In this document: in pieces, positions 8,207 through 15,789 of the stretch
Layout of the letters: the number at the start of each line of letters is the position of its first letter
How positions within the stretch are numbered: the stretch's first letter is position 1
From: Candidatus Omnitrophota bacterium
GTDB taxonomy: Bacteria > Omnitrophota > Gorgyraeia > Duberdicusellales > 4484-171
Assembly (NCBI GenBank): GCA_014728785.1
Contig: WJKZ01000078.1
Coordinates: 1-19,682, forward strand
Direction of reading: 5' to 3'
Length of the DNA stretch: 19,682 nt
Translations under genes and position numbers: made by a program
The notes under the pieces: generated by a model
What the model saw: only the letters and a program-made list of their open reading frames with translations
What the model was told of the DNA's origin: nothing
The model's database searches: none

Positions 8207-9412
8207 TTATTCTATAACTTCGCTTTTTAAAAAATGTGCAAGCAAATCCGCCCCCTTATCAAAATACACAGGACTGCCCTGAGCCTCGATCTCGGTATAG
8301 GAGATGTCTGTTGTATGCTTCACTCCCTTACCGGAAATTATAAACGGTACAGGCTCATCAGTATGAGTACGCAGAGAGAGAGGAGTAGGGTGGTCAGGAG
8401 TTATCAAGATTCTGAAGTCCTTATCCTTAAGACCCTTAAGCAATGTGCCCAAAACCAGTTTGTCTATCCTCTCAATACATGTAATCTTCATCCGTAAGTC
8501 CTGGTTGTGACCGGCTTCATCGGTAGCTTCTATATGGATAAACACAAAATCGCACTCCTCTAATGCTTTCAATGCAGCTTCTGCCTTGCCCTTGTAATTT
8601 GTGTCGTAATACCCGTTGGCACCTTCCACCTCAATCACTTCAAGACCTATAATCTTACCTATGCCTTTTATTAAATCCACGGCCGAGATAACCGCCCCCC
8701 TTAAACCGAACTTATCCTTAAAAAGGGGCATTACGGGTTTGCTTCCTCCGCCCCACAGCCATATCATATTGGCAGGATTCTCTCCCAGATCAATCCTCAC
8801 CTTATTTATTTCATGACTCTCAAGAAGCTCCCTGGAACGCTTCATTAAATCTACCACTATGTTGCTGTTTTTCCCGGAAGGGAAGTGTTCCTTTATATTC
8901 TTTCCCATTATGTCGTGAGGAGCGCAATATTCCAGTTTATCCAACTCTAAATCTTTGCCCCCTTTTATCAGAAGGAGATTTCTGTAACTGGTACCGAAAT
9001 AAAATTTTAATCTTTCGGAACCCAGTTTCTGATTTAAGAAATCAGTCAATATCTTCGCCTCTCTGTTATTTATATGCCCTGCACTGTAATCGGAAATTTT
9101 ACCTTCGGCTTCGGTAACAAGATTAAACCGGAAAGCTAAATCTCTTTCTCCTATCTCTACTCCTAAATTAGCGGCTTCAAGCGGCCCTCTGCCCGAATAA
9201 TAAATTTTGGGGTCATACCCCAGAAGAGAAAGATTAGCCACGTCACTCGAAGGAGTGAAGCCTTTGGGAACGGTTTTGACTCTTCCCACTAACCCTTTTC
9301 CAGCCAGAGAATCCATAAAAGGGACTTCAGCAACTTCTAAAGGAGTTTTGCCGCCGAGAATATCTACAGGATAATCAGCAGCTCCGTCAGGAACAATGAT
9401 AATATACTTCAT
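8207..9412 (-). CDS. ApgM-type phosphoglycerate mutase family protein, candidate homoserine kinase
   Basis: Alkaline-phosphatase-superfamily protein of the archaeal-type cofactor-independent phosphoglycerate mutase family, 401 residues, full length. Metal and catalytic residues are present: Asp9 in VPDGAADYP, nucleophile-type Ser56 in TPSSDVANLSLLGYDP, GRGPLEAA (74-81), Asp298 and His302 in HIEATDEAGHNQD, Asp340-His341 in TPDHPTP, and His350. A subgroup of this family has been proposed as homoserine kinase because it occurs beside threonine-pathway genes in species lacking thrB. Here it heads an operon with lysC, which supports that role, but glycolytic mutase activity cannot be excluded. The ATG at 9412 has no clear Shine-Dalgarno. 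A gene symbol is withheld because function is undecided. Confidence 0.9.
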   Translation of the reverse strand: MKYIIIVPDGAADYPVDILGGKTPLEVAEVPFMDSLAGKGLVGRVKTVPKGFTPSSDVANLSLLGYDPKIYYSGRGPLEAANLGVEIGERDLAFRFNLVTEAEGKISDYSAGHINNREAKILTDFLNQKLGSERLKFYFGTSYRNLLLIKGGKDLELDKLEYCAPHDIMGKNIKEHFPSGKNSNIVVDLMKRSRELLESHEINKVRIDLGENPANMIWLWGGGSKPVMPLFKDKFGLRGAVISAVDLIKGIGKIIGLEVIEVEGANGYYDTNYKGKAEAALKALEECDFVFIHIEATDEAGHNQDLRMKITCIERIDKLVLGTLLKGLKDKDFRILITPDHPTPLSLRTHTDEPVPFIISGKGVKHTTDISYTEIEAQGSPVYFDKGADLLAHFLKSEVIE

Positions 9413-9499
9413 AATAAATTAGTATTTTCCAGCACCAATAAAATTAAAAACTTCTACTACTTTTGTGACCCTGAATTAACCCGTTTAAAATCAGGCGAT

Positions 9500-9533
9500 T
9501 TCTTTTCTTACCCTGTGCAGGGGAAGAAAAGAA
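9500..9533. repeat. 34-bp inverted repeat in the divergent apgM-trmI region
   Basis: TTCTTTTCTT (9500-9509) pairs perfectly with AAGAAAAGAA (9524-9533). Inside it CCCTG (9511-9515) pairs with CAGGG (9518-9522), with one A/G mismatch between the two stems. No T-run follows on either strand, so a classical intrinsic terminator is unlikely. It would lie in the leader of the apgM-cstA-lysC operon, or act as a DNA-level operator. Confidence 0.6.
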
Positions 9534-9584
9534 TATGCGGGTACACAGCAAATCTTAAAAGAGTTTATTACAAACAATATATAC

Positions 9585-9612
9585 TTGCAAGATATTTTTA
9601 AAATGGTAATAT
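9585..9612 (+). promoter_or_regulatory. Candidate trmI promoter
   Basis: TTGCAA (9585-9590), 16-nt spacer, TAATAT (9607-9612) preceded by TGg (extended -10). The ATG of trmI is only 9 nt downstream and there is no Shine-Dalgarno, so the message would be essentially leaderless. Each hexamer matches consensus at 4 of 6. Confidence 0.45.
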
Positions 9613-9621
9613 TTACTCTAT

Positions 9622-10389
9622 ATGATAAAAGAAAAGGAGTTGGTTTTTTTATATTATGATGACAAGCGCAACTTCTTAACGAAAGTAAGCGAGAAATCCC
9701 TCCATACAGATAAAGGTTTCATTAAACTCGGTGATTTAAAAGGCAAAAGGTTCGGTGAAAAAATAGAAACAAACCTGGGTATTCCTTTTTATATCCTGCG
9801 CCCCTATCTCTATGAGATGATTATGAAAGTAAAAAGGAAAACCCAAATACTCTACCCCAAGGATATCGGAATGATCCTCACCCGGGCTAACATATTCCCC
9901 GGAGCTAAAGTTATAGAAGCCGGCATAGGAAGCGGTGCGCTGACCACTGCTCTGGCTAACTTTATAAGGCCCACCGGAAAGGTGTACAGTTACGAAAAAA
10001 ATGAAGATTTTCTTAAAAATGCCATGCGTAATTTATCAAAAAACGGTTTAGATGAATGGGTGGAAGCAAAATGCCGCCAGGTAACAGATGAATTCGACGA
10101 AAAAGAAGTAGATTTTGTAATGATAGACATAGGAAGTCCCTGGGACTTAATAGACGCCGCCCATAAGTCCCTGAAAGGCGGTAGCCGCCTTGCCACGATT
10201 TGCCCCACCTTTGAACAACTTACCTCAACAGTATTTAAACTCCAGGATACCGGATTTGTAAATATCGAGTGCATGGAAATACTCTTAAGAAGAATACTGG
10301 TAAGACAGGGCAGGACCCGGCCCGAACAAAAAATGCCTTCCCATACCGGATGGCTGGTTTTTGCTACCAAAGTATTTATTTCATCCTGA
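9622..10389 (+). CDS. trmI: tRNA (adenine58-N1)-methyltransferase
   Basis: Methylates N1 of A58 in the T-loop of tRNA using S-adenosylmethionine; the bacterial and archaeal enzymes are homotetramers. The 255 residues are typical. The N-terminal beta domain (about 1-70) is followed by the Rossmann methyltransferase with motif I VIEAGIGSGALT (97-108), acidic EKNEDF after strand 2, motif IV DFVMIDIGSPWD (164-175) and the TrmI C-terminal signature RPEQKMPSHTGWL (233-245). The start ATG has no ribosome-binding site; the leaderless-type promoter just upstream supports this start. The stop codon overlaps the convergent lpxA stop (9 bp shared). It is the only plus-strand gene between 1 and 16129. Confidence 0.95.
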   Translation: MIKEKELVFLYYDDKRNFLTKVSEKSLHTDKGFIKLGDLKGKRFGEKIETNLGIPFYILRPYLYEMIMKVKRKTQILYPKDIGMILTRANIFPGAKVIEAGIGSGALTTALANFIRPTGKVYSYEKNEDFLKNAMRNLSKNGLDEWVEAKCRQVTDEFDEKEVDFVMIDIGSPWDLIDAAHKSLKGGSRLATICPTFEQLTSTVFKLQDTGFVNIECMEILLRRILVRQGRTRPEQKMPSHTGWLVFATKVFISS

Positions 10390-11250
10390 AAAACGGGATT
10401 TATATTTTGAAAAAAGTGAGTAGGATTGAATTTTTGTCCTGAATAAACAGGGGTAATCCAGAAATATTTTCTCTCTCAGAGTATTATTTTTACCGCCGCA
10501 TATACCTTTCTTAGAAGCCATAATAAAGACCTTTATTTCTCTCACCTTATCAGAGTTTATAGCTTCAATCTTATCCAAAGAACTCTTCAGGGATTCACCT
10601 TTGCGGTACATACAGGTGTATGCTTTTTTTATACCTGCTCTGTCTTCTTTGGTAAAACCGGCTCTCTTTAAACCTACGATATTTATCCCCCATACTTTAG
10701 AATCTCCCATAACCAGCATAAAAGGGGGGACATCGCGGTTAACCCGGGCAAGGCCTGCTATCATAACCAATCTGCCTATGCGGGAAAACTGCTGGATAAC
10801 GGCATTGCCGGAAACAAAAGTTTTCTCTCCTATCTCTACAAAACCGGCGACCAGCGAACCATTACAGACAACAACCCCTTCACCCAATTTGCAATCATGG
10901 GCTATATGGGAAAATGCCATTAGAAAACAGTCGTCGCCTATGCAGGTCGCCTTATCCGGAGATGTGGATGTATGTATCGTCACATATTCCCGTATGGTAT
11001 TGTTTTTTCCGATATAAAGCTTACCGGCCGAATCCTTCATGCCAAGCATCTGAGGCAACTCACCCAAAACTGCCCCTGTGCTTATGTAAGTATTCTCACC
11101 TACAACCGTATTGCCTTTTATATGGACATAGGAACCTATCCTGACCCCTTTTTTAAGCTTTACGCTTTTACCTATTACCGAATAAGGACCTATATCTACT
11201 CCCTCATCCAGAAAAGCTCCTTTTTCTATAACGGCACTATCATGTATCAT
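10381..11250 (-). CDS. lpxA: Acyl-ACP--UDP-GlcNAc O-acyltransferase with C-terminal extension
   Basis: First step of lipid A synthesis: transfers 3-hydroxyacyl from ACP to UDP-GlcNAc. Left-handed beta-helix hexapeptide repeats run from residue 1 to about 185 (HDSAVIEKGA, GVDIGPYSVIG and so on), with the catalytic His in FSHIAHDCKLG (about His118) and LpxA-specific GINIVGLKRAGF (188-199). The ordinary LpxA end corresponds to FIMASKKGICG (about 242-252). About 37 further basic and aromatic residues follow, reaching the stop that overlaps trmI by 9 bp. The frame also opens at TTG 11256; ATG 11250 fits the family N-terminus better, though neither has a good Shine-Dalgarno. It lies 10 bp after the DUF3108 gene, so coupling is likely. 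Other lpx genes are not in the window. Confidence 0.93.
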   Translation of the reverse strand: MIHDSAVIEKGAFLDEGVDIGPYSVIGKSVKLKKGVRIGSYVHIKGNTVVGENTYISTGAVLGELPQMLGMKDSAGKLYIGKNNTIREYVTIHTSTSPDKATCIGDDCFLMAFSHIAHDCKLGEGVVVCNGSLVAGFVEIGEKTFVSGNAVIQQFSRIGRLVMIAGLARVNRDVPPFMLVMGDSKVWGINIVGLKRAGFTKEDRAGIKKAYTCMYRKGESLKSSLDKIEAINSDKVREIKVFIMASKKGICGGKNNTLREKIFLDYPCLFRTKIQSYSLFSKYKSRFSG

Positions 11251-11260
11251 AGCCAAAAAA

Positions 11261-12004
11261 CTAACTGCCCTGACTTTGGGGACCCTGATAAATAATTATA
11301 ACCTTACCCAGAAGAAACACATACTCAAGCCTTAAAGGCAGAAGGGTTTCTTTATCCAGCCAGAGGCTAAAACGCTTACCTCCCCTGCCGAGTAAAAAAT
11401 AGGTATCTTCTTTTCCACGGGGGGTATTTAAAACTCTTTCCTCTACCATTTTTATACGCAGTTTCCGGGTGGGAAGATTAAAAACTTTCCATTCTTCATC
11501 TTTTAAGTCTATACCTTCAGGAAAAAAATAGATAAGAGCCAATACGTTATGTATGGGAGAAGCCTGTTCTATTTTATTTACATTTTTTTGGCCGTCGGAG
11601 ACTTTTACTATTTTGATATAGCCTTCATCCTGGTTATATATTTCGGTTATAGTCTCTTCTTTCCCAAATACTGACAAATCTCTTTCAACTTTTAAAGGAA
11701 GAAAACTTTCAGTAGCTAAGTAAACAACTTCTTCGCTGGTAATATCCAGGAAACCTAAAATTTTTGCATCTGAAGTTACTTTGAGTATCGCGGCTTCTTT
11801 GCCGTTAACTTTTTTCTGACCCAGATAGTTCCATTGTATATAACCGGAAGGTATACCGTTAAAAGAGACCTTATAGCGCAGTTTATCTTTGCCGCCGAAC
11901 CTTTCTTCTATTTCACTGTCTTGGGCAAAAGACATACCGGTAATCATAAAAGATAAAACAAAAAAAAGAATCCGGACATCGCTTGGTATCCTATAAAATT
12001 TCAT
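11261..12004 (-). CDS. Exported DUF3108-family protein
   Basis: A 247-residue exported protein matching the DUF3108 pattern by eye. A signal peptide occupies about 1-27 (Arg, hydrophobic core, SFA-QDS cleavage site). The mature beta-rich domain has the typical opening GKDKLRYKVSFNGIPSGYI, a central ILGFLDITSEEVVYL, and the closing KRFSLWLDKETLLPLRLEY. Such proteins are predicted envelope beta-sandwich proteins of unknown role. lpxA follows 10 bp later behind a common TTGACA promoter, so an outer-membrane or lipid A-related role is plausible but is only inference from context. The ATG at 12004 has no clear Shine-Dalgarno. Confidence 0.87.
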   Translation of the reverse strand: MKFYRIPSDVRILFFVLSFMITGMSFAQDSEIEERFGGKDKLRYKVSFNGIPSGYIQWNYLGQKKVNGKEAAILKVTSDAKILGFLDITSEEVVYLATESFLPLKVERDLSVFGKEETITEIYNQDEGYIKIVKVSDGQKNVNKIEQASPIHNVLALIYFFPEGIDLKDEEWKVFNLPTRKLRIKMVEERVLNTPRGKEDTYFLLGRGGKRFSLWLDKETLLPLRLEYVFLLGKVIIIYQGPQSQGS

Positions 12005-12055
12005 ACAAACTAAGACAATACTTCAAAATCTAATAATTCAGAAACAAACAGGACA

Positions 12056-12084
12056 ATTTTCACCTTTTTATGACTTTTTGTCAA
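12056..12084 (-). promoter_or_regulatory. Candidate promoter for DUF3108-lpxA
   Basis: Minus strand: perfect TTGACA (12079-12084), 17-nt spacer, GAAAAT (12056-12061, 4 of 6). It lies in the 105-bp gap before the DUF3108 gene and would give a leader of about 45 nt. The perfect -35 and standard spacing support it; the -10 is mediocre. Confidence 0.55.
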
Positions 12085-12109
12085 TGCTGGCTCCACTTTC
12101 CTGCTGCTT

Positions 12110-13981
12110 TTAAATACCGACAAATTTTTTTATCTCCTCTATTTTTTCGTTAGCTGCGCGCCTGCCTCTTTCCACAAATTCCTCAATCCTGTCAAATTCT
12201 GTCCAACCCAGATTCTCTAAATTAGGATGGACAACCATATCGGCCACCTTAAGAGATTGCTTCACAAAATACTGCTGCATAGTTTCAATGCTTCCAAAAA
12301 TAAAATCAAAAATGTGCAGGTTTTTGCGGCGTTTATATTCCCGCACAGCTTCTTCACTGGAAAATATAACGTCTGAGGCAATTATTTTCCTTGCTCCGTA
12401 AGTTAGCAAAGTATTTACCGGCAAAGGCGAAACTATACCGCCGTCAAGCAAAACCTTACCTTCCCAACGTATCGGTTCAAAAACTCCCGGCATAGCACAG
12501 CTGGCAGCTACAGCCTTATATAAAAGCCCTTCTTCTATAACCAGACTTTTCCTTTCTGAGAAATCAAAAGTTATAATTCTTAATGTATGTTTTAAATCCT
12601 TAAAGGTAAGGTCTTTAAAAATTCCTCTCAGGATATTCTCGAGCCTCCTGCCAGTAACTACGCCCTTTAAAGGCAGAGATATTCCCATGAAGGAAAACCT
12701 GCCTATTTTTTTTCCGAATTGGCCGGCATGTTTTATTATATCCGGATAAGAAAAACCTGAGGCCCATAAGGCCGCAACTACAGCCCCCATGCTCGAACCG
12801 CAAACTATATCGATTATTATATTATTTTTTTCCAGAACCTCCAATACGCCTATATGACAAAATCCGTACGCTGCACCGCTTCCTAAAGCAACTCCTAAAG
12901 TTATTTCTCCGATTTCTCTGGCAATACGCCGGATGGTTTTAAAATAATCCTGCTGCTGGCTTAAAGACAAAGTTGCATAAATCGGGTAATTTATTTTTCT
13001 TTTTGCTTTCTGAGCCAGAGACAAGCGGTTTTTCTGTTCCTCTTTCAGCAAAACCCTCAATCGCTCCCTAAGGGGAAAATTATGTTCCCTTGCCTTCAGG
13101 CTTAACCAGTTAAGATTATCCGGTTGTTCTTTCTCCTCAATCAAAGCATGGATGTAGTGGACTGCGTCTATTAGTTCGTGGCCCAGATATTTTAAACTAC
13201 TCCATGATAATTCGTAAATCACAAAATGATAGTTTTCGGAAAGAAAATTCAGTAAAGACGGCAGGGCTGAAATATTATCAAGTTCTACTAACAGAATATC
13301 GATTTTCTCCTCATGAATATATGGATTGACTCTGTTTTCACTAAAATTCTTAAGAGAAAAACTTTCTTTTTTGGAAAAGGAAAAATTAAAAAGGCCCAAA
13401 AAAGAACTATCGGGGCCGGAAGAAGAATAATTCGTTTTTACATATATAACTTTTTTTCCGGTTTGCTCCTTCAGCTCCAGACAAAGCCAATAGGCATAAC
13501 TGCTTTGTTCATCGTCGCCTAAAACGGCTATCCTTTTGGACTGAAAAATAGTTTTGGGTTTAAACCTTGACTTTACACGCTGAGAAAGCATGCGGGAAAA
13601 CCCCAGGGAAACTCGAGGGTGTTTATTTAAAAATATTTTAAATTTAGCTTTAGGTATTTTTAATATAAAGGAATTTTCTATAGATTTTGCGGTTACAGAA
13701 TGGAAATCATCGGTAAGCGCAGAAATTATACCGAAACTCGTTCCCCGTTTCAGTATTTCAATAACCGAAGGCTGCCGGCCGTCTCTGGAAGTTAATATCT
13801 CTACTCTCCCTTTCAATAATATATAAACAAAATCGGATTCTTCGCCTTCGGTATATATAATCTCACTATTGTGATATTCATGCACCTCGCAGAATTTCAA
13901 CAAGTTGTTTACCTCGCTTTCTCTTAACTGGTCAAAAGGAGAGCTACTGCTCAAAATAAATTTTATTTCCCGGCTTTCCAT
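12110..13981 (-). CDS. Cyclic-nucleotide-binding domain + patatin-like phospholipase
   Basis: Three-part protein of 623 residues, of the general layout of NTE/RssA-like serine hydrolases. Residues about 10-135 form a cyclic-nucleotide-binding-like domain (FVYILLKGRVEIL, GTSFGIISAL), but the cAMP-contacting Arg motif is not obvious. Residues about 148-330 look like an alpha/beta nucleotide-binding-type domain that lacks a Walker A Lys (VLGDDEQSSYAYWL). Residues 362-560 are patatin: oxyanion loop GSGAAYGFCHIGVL (367-380), nucleophile Ser397 in GSSMG, and Asp513 in DGG. Both dyad residues are present, so lipid acyl-hydrolase activity is expected. The oxyanion loop has Tyr where Arg/Lys is usual. 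No signal peptide or membrane helix. It starts 22 bp after the glycosidase stop, suggesting co-transcription. Confidence 0.92.
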   Translation of the reverse strand: MESREIKFILSSSSPFDQLRESEVNNLLKFCEVHEYHNSEIIYTEGEESDFVYILLKGRVEILTSRDGRQPSVIEILKRGTSFGIISALTDDFHSVTAKSIENSFILKIPKAKFKIFLNKHPRVSLGFSRMLSQRVKSRFKPKTIFQSKRIAVLGDDEQSSYAYWLCLELKEQTGKKVIYVKTNYSSSGPDSSFLGLFNFSFSKKESFSLKNFSENRVNPYIHEEKIDILLVELDNISALPSLLNFLSENYHFVIYELSWSSLKYLGHELIDAVHYIHALIEEKEQPDNLNWLSLKAREHNFPLRERLRVLLKEEQKNRLSLAQKAKRKINYPIYATLSLSQQQDYFKTIRRIAREIGEITLGVALGSGAAYGFCHIGVLEVLEKNNIIIDIVCGSSMGAVVAALWASGFSYPDIIKHAGQFGKKIGRFSFMGISLPLKGVVTGRRLENILRGIFKDLTFKDLKHTLRIITFDFSERKSLVIEEGLLYKAVAASCAMPGVFEPIRWEGKVLLDGGIVSPLPVNTLLTYGARKIIASDVIFSSEEAVREYKRRKNLHIFDFIFGSIETMQQYFVKQSLKVADMVVHPNLENLGWTEFDRIEEFVERGRRAANEKIEEIKKFVGI

Positions 13982-14003
13982 TACTATGAATCTTTATACG
14001 AAA

Positions 14004-15215
14004 CTAATTCAGGTCTATTTTATTTGACTTACAGATTTCTGAATAAAGTTCTGCGAAATCACGGCGCCTGCGGCTAAAATCCGAATAAACAACCTCAAAC
14101 AGACCAAACCTGGGAGAAAACCCCTTATCCCACTCAAAGTTATCAATAAGCGACCACCAGAAATAACCTCTTATATCGACCCCTGCCAGTAAAGCCCTGC
14201 CTAAGCTCCTCAGGTGTTCCAGGAGAAAATCAGCGTAAAAAGAATTTTTTGCCTCAGCACTTCCATTCTCGGTAATAATAACCGGCAGACCAAACTCTTT
14301 CATCCTCTTTAGGATTTTATAAAGCCCCTGGGGATAGATATTCCATCCCATATAATTTTTTCTTCCCCTCTGACGGCAATCACATTCTCTGCCCAGAGGG
14401 AAACTGAACCTGTCATACTCTCTGCAATAATAGTTTAAACCTATGAAATCCATTTTACCTTTGCTTGCCAAATAAGAAAGACCGTCTGTATTAAAAAGCT
14501 TGTCCCGTACCCCGGCGATAAAACTATTGAAAAATGCGGGAAAACAGCCGCACCCACTAAAATATCTCATATGCTTGGCTAAAGAGACCTGCGGCTCTTG
14601 AAATTCTTCAGAATATATTTTTTTTATCTCATCAAAAGCCAGTATATAAGCCCGGATCATGTTATTGTAAACCTTTTTTGCCCTGGATAAAGATTTGCAT
14701 CCGGGGGGCCAGCTACCTTCCAAAAAACCCTTATAGATATAAACCAGCGGCTCATTAAGAATTAACCACACAGGTACTTTATCTTTAAGGGATTCAACTA
14801 TATATCTGGTATAGGAAAGAAAATAATCTATATTTCCCGAAACCTCCCATCCCCCTTTTTTTGTAAACCATAAAGGATTGGTAAAATGGTGCAAGGTAAC
14901 AACGGGTTTCAGTCCTAACTTGAGTAATTCGTCGATGACTTCACTGTAATGGTTTATAGATTCACTGCAAAAATAATTCTCTTCGGGGACCAGTCTTGAC
15001 CATTCAAAAGATATACGGAGAGAATTTAAGCCGAGCTTCCTGGCCCGATGAAAATCCTCCCGAAATAATTCGTAATGATTGCAGGCTCTGCCGGCTTTTT
15101 CCAGCCCTTTCTCTTCTTCCCAGAAGCGCCAATCGGAATCAAAATTTCCTCCTTCGCACTGATAGGCGGAAAGACTCGCGCCCCACAGGAATGAATCGGG
15201 GAGTTTCACTTCCAT
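14004..15215 (-). CDS. Glycoside hydrolase family 1 (beta-glycosidase)
   Basis: Cytoplasmic retaining beta-glycosidase of the GH1 TIM-barrel family; the sugar specificity cannot be read. Visible are the N-terminal signature FLWGASLSAYQCEGG, HHFTNPLWF, acid/base Glu155 in ILNEP, and nucleophile Glu316 in IITENGS, with FWWSLIDNFEWDKGFSPRFG near the C-terminus. From ATG 15215 it is 403 residues, shorter than the usual 440-480, with a compact middle and several unusual Cys (SGCGCF, CDCRQ). The frame also opens at GTG 15227; ATG 15215 is preferred because it matches the family N-terminus and GTG lies at the edge of the upstream terminator. No Shine-Dalgarno is visible. Downstream is the patatin gene. 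Confidence 0.93.
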   Translation of the reverse strand: MEVKLPDSFLWGASLSAYQCEGGNFDSDWRFWEEEKGLEKAGRACNHYELFREDFHRARKLGLNSLRISFEWSRLVPEENYFCSESINHYSEVIDELLKLGLKPVVTLHHFTNPLWFTKKGGWEVSGNIDYFLSYTRYIVESLKDKVPVWLILNEPLVYIYKGFLEGSWPPGCKSLSRAKKVYNNMIRAYILAFDEIKKIYSEEFQEPQVSLAKHMRYFSGCGCFPAFFNSFIAGVRDKLFNTDGLSYLASKGKMDFIGLNYYCREYDRFSFPLGRECDCRQRGRKNYMGWNIYPQGLYKILKRMKEFGLPVIITENGSAEAKNSFYADFLLEHLRSLGRALLAGVDIRGYFWWSLIDNFEWDKGFSPRFGLFEVVYSDFSRRRRDFAELYSEICKSNKIDLN

Positions 15216-15231
15216 ATTTATCTGCACTTAT

Positions 15232-15288
15232 AAAAAATCGGCTCTTAACTTTCAGGCTTATATGGATATAAGCCTTAAGCCAAGAGCC
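15232..15288 (-). terminator. Rho-independent terminator of the ACT-domain gene
   Basis: AGGCTTATAT (15254-15263) pairs with ATATAAGCCT (15266-15275), inside an outer stem GGCTCTT (15240-15246) with AAGAGCC (15282-15288). On the minus strand the stem is followed almost directly by six T (15232-15237). It lies 40 bp after the ACT-domain gene and separates it from the glycosidase gene. Confidence 0.85.
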
Positions 15289-15327
15289 TCGTCATAATCT
15301 TTATCCGCAGGATTCAAACTCTTCTAT

Positions 15328-15723
15328 TTATCCGGAAATAAGCTCGAGAACCTTGTCGTTATCGCTGGAAGAAAAAACAATTATAGCAGAACCCCCCGGT
15401 TCCGAAGTAGTGCCGTATATGTAAGTGATATCTATGTCTGCATCTTTAAGTTTAGATGCGAAAGACTGAAGCTGGCCGACTTCGTCCGGCATATCCGCTA
15501 TAATAACTTCCTTTTCTTCGATTGACCCGATGTTCTGAAGAATATCTTTGGCTTTGCTGTTATCCGAGGTAATAAACCTGAAATATGCTTTATCCTCTAC
15601 CGCCCAGGCTGAAACCGCCCTGATGTTTATACCTGCTTCTTTTAAGGGGCTGGTTATAGCCTCCAGTTGCCCAACCTTGTTGTCAGCAACCAACATAATT
15701 TCTTTGCCTTTCACGGCTTTCAT
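15328..15723 (-). CDS. Tandem ACT-domain protein, probable small-molecule-sensing regulator
   Basis: A 131-residue protein made almost only of two ACT domains (about 9-70 and 72-131), each with the ligand-turn motif at the same place: NKVGQLEAI (15-23) and DEVGQLQSF (80-88). ACT domains usually bind amino acids at domain interfaces; no enzyme or DNA-binding domain is attached, so it may act as a free regulatory subunit. Its ligand and partner are unknown. The ATG at 15723 has a near-perfect AAGGAGG 6-7 nt upstream. It stands alone between a consensus-like promoter and a strong terminator, suggesting a monocistronic and well-expressed message. It resembles COG4747-type proteins; that match is by eye. 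Confidence 0.92.
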   Translation of the reverse strand: MKAVKGKEIMLVADNKVGQLEAITSPLKEAGINIRAVSAWAVEDKAYFRFITSDNSKAKDILQNIGSIEEKEVIIADMPDEVGQLQSFASKLKDADIDITYIYGTTSEPGGSAIIVFSSSDNDKVLELISG

Positions 15724-15760
15724 AATACACCTCCTTGATTTTGTTTAATTCCCAGGAAAG

Positions 15761-15789
15761 ATTCTATCACCTACCCCAGACACTGTCAA
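15761..15789 (-). promoter_or_regulatory. Near-consensus sigma-70 promoter of the ACT-domain gene
   Basis: Minus strand: TTGACA (15784-15789, 6 of 6), 17-nt spacer, TAGAAT (15761-15766, 5 of 6) with TGa before it (extended -10). The start would fall near 15754, giving a leader of about 30 nt that contains AAGGAGG (15730-15736). It is the best promoter seen in the window. Confidence 0.8.

Noticed and set aside
9500..9533. Intrinsic terminator
   Set aside because: The stem is strong but neither strand has a T-run after it, and it sits between divergent starts, where no gene end needs terminating.
9990..10370. A 126-codon open frame on the minus strand opposite trmI
   Set aside because: It is a shadow of trmI: the protein has no recognisable domain, while the plus-strand frame carries all TrmI motifs.
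10601..11295. Several plus-strand open frames of 70-138 codons opposite lpxA
   Set aside because: They overlap each other and lie antisense to a clear LpxA; hexapeptide-repeat genes often give such mirror frames. No ribosome-binding site or family was seen.
15215..15227. GTG at 15227 as the start of the glycosidase
   Set aside because: It lies 4 bp from the terminator T-run and adds four residues not typical of the family; ATG 15215 is simpler, though neither has a Shine-Dalgarno.
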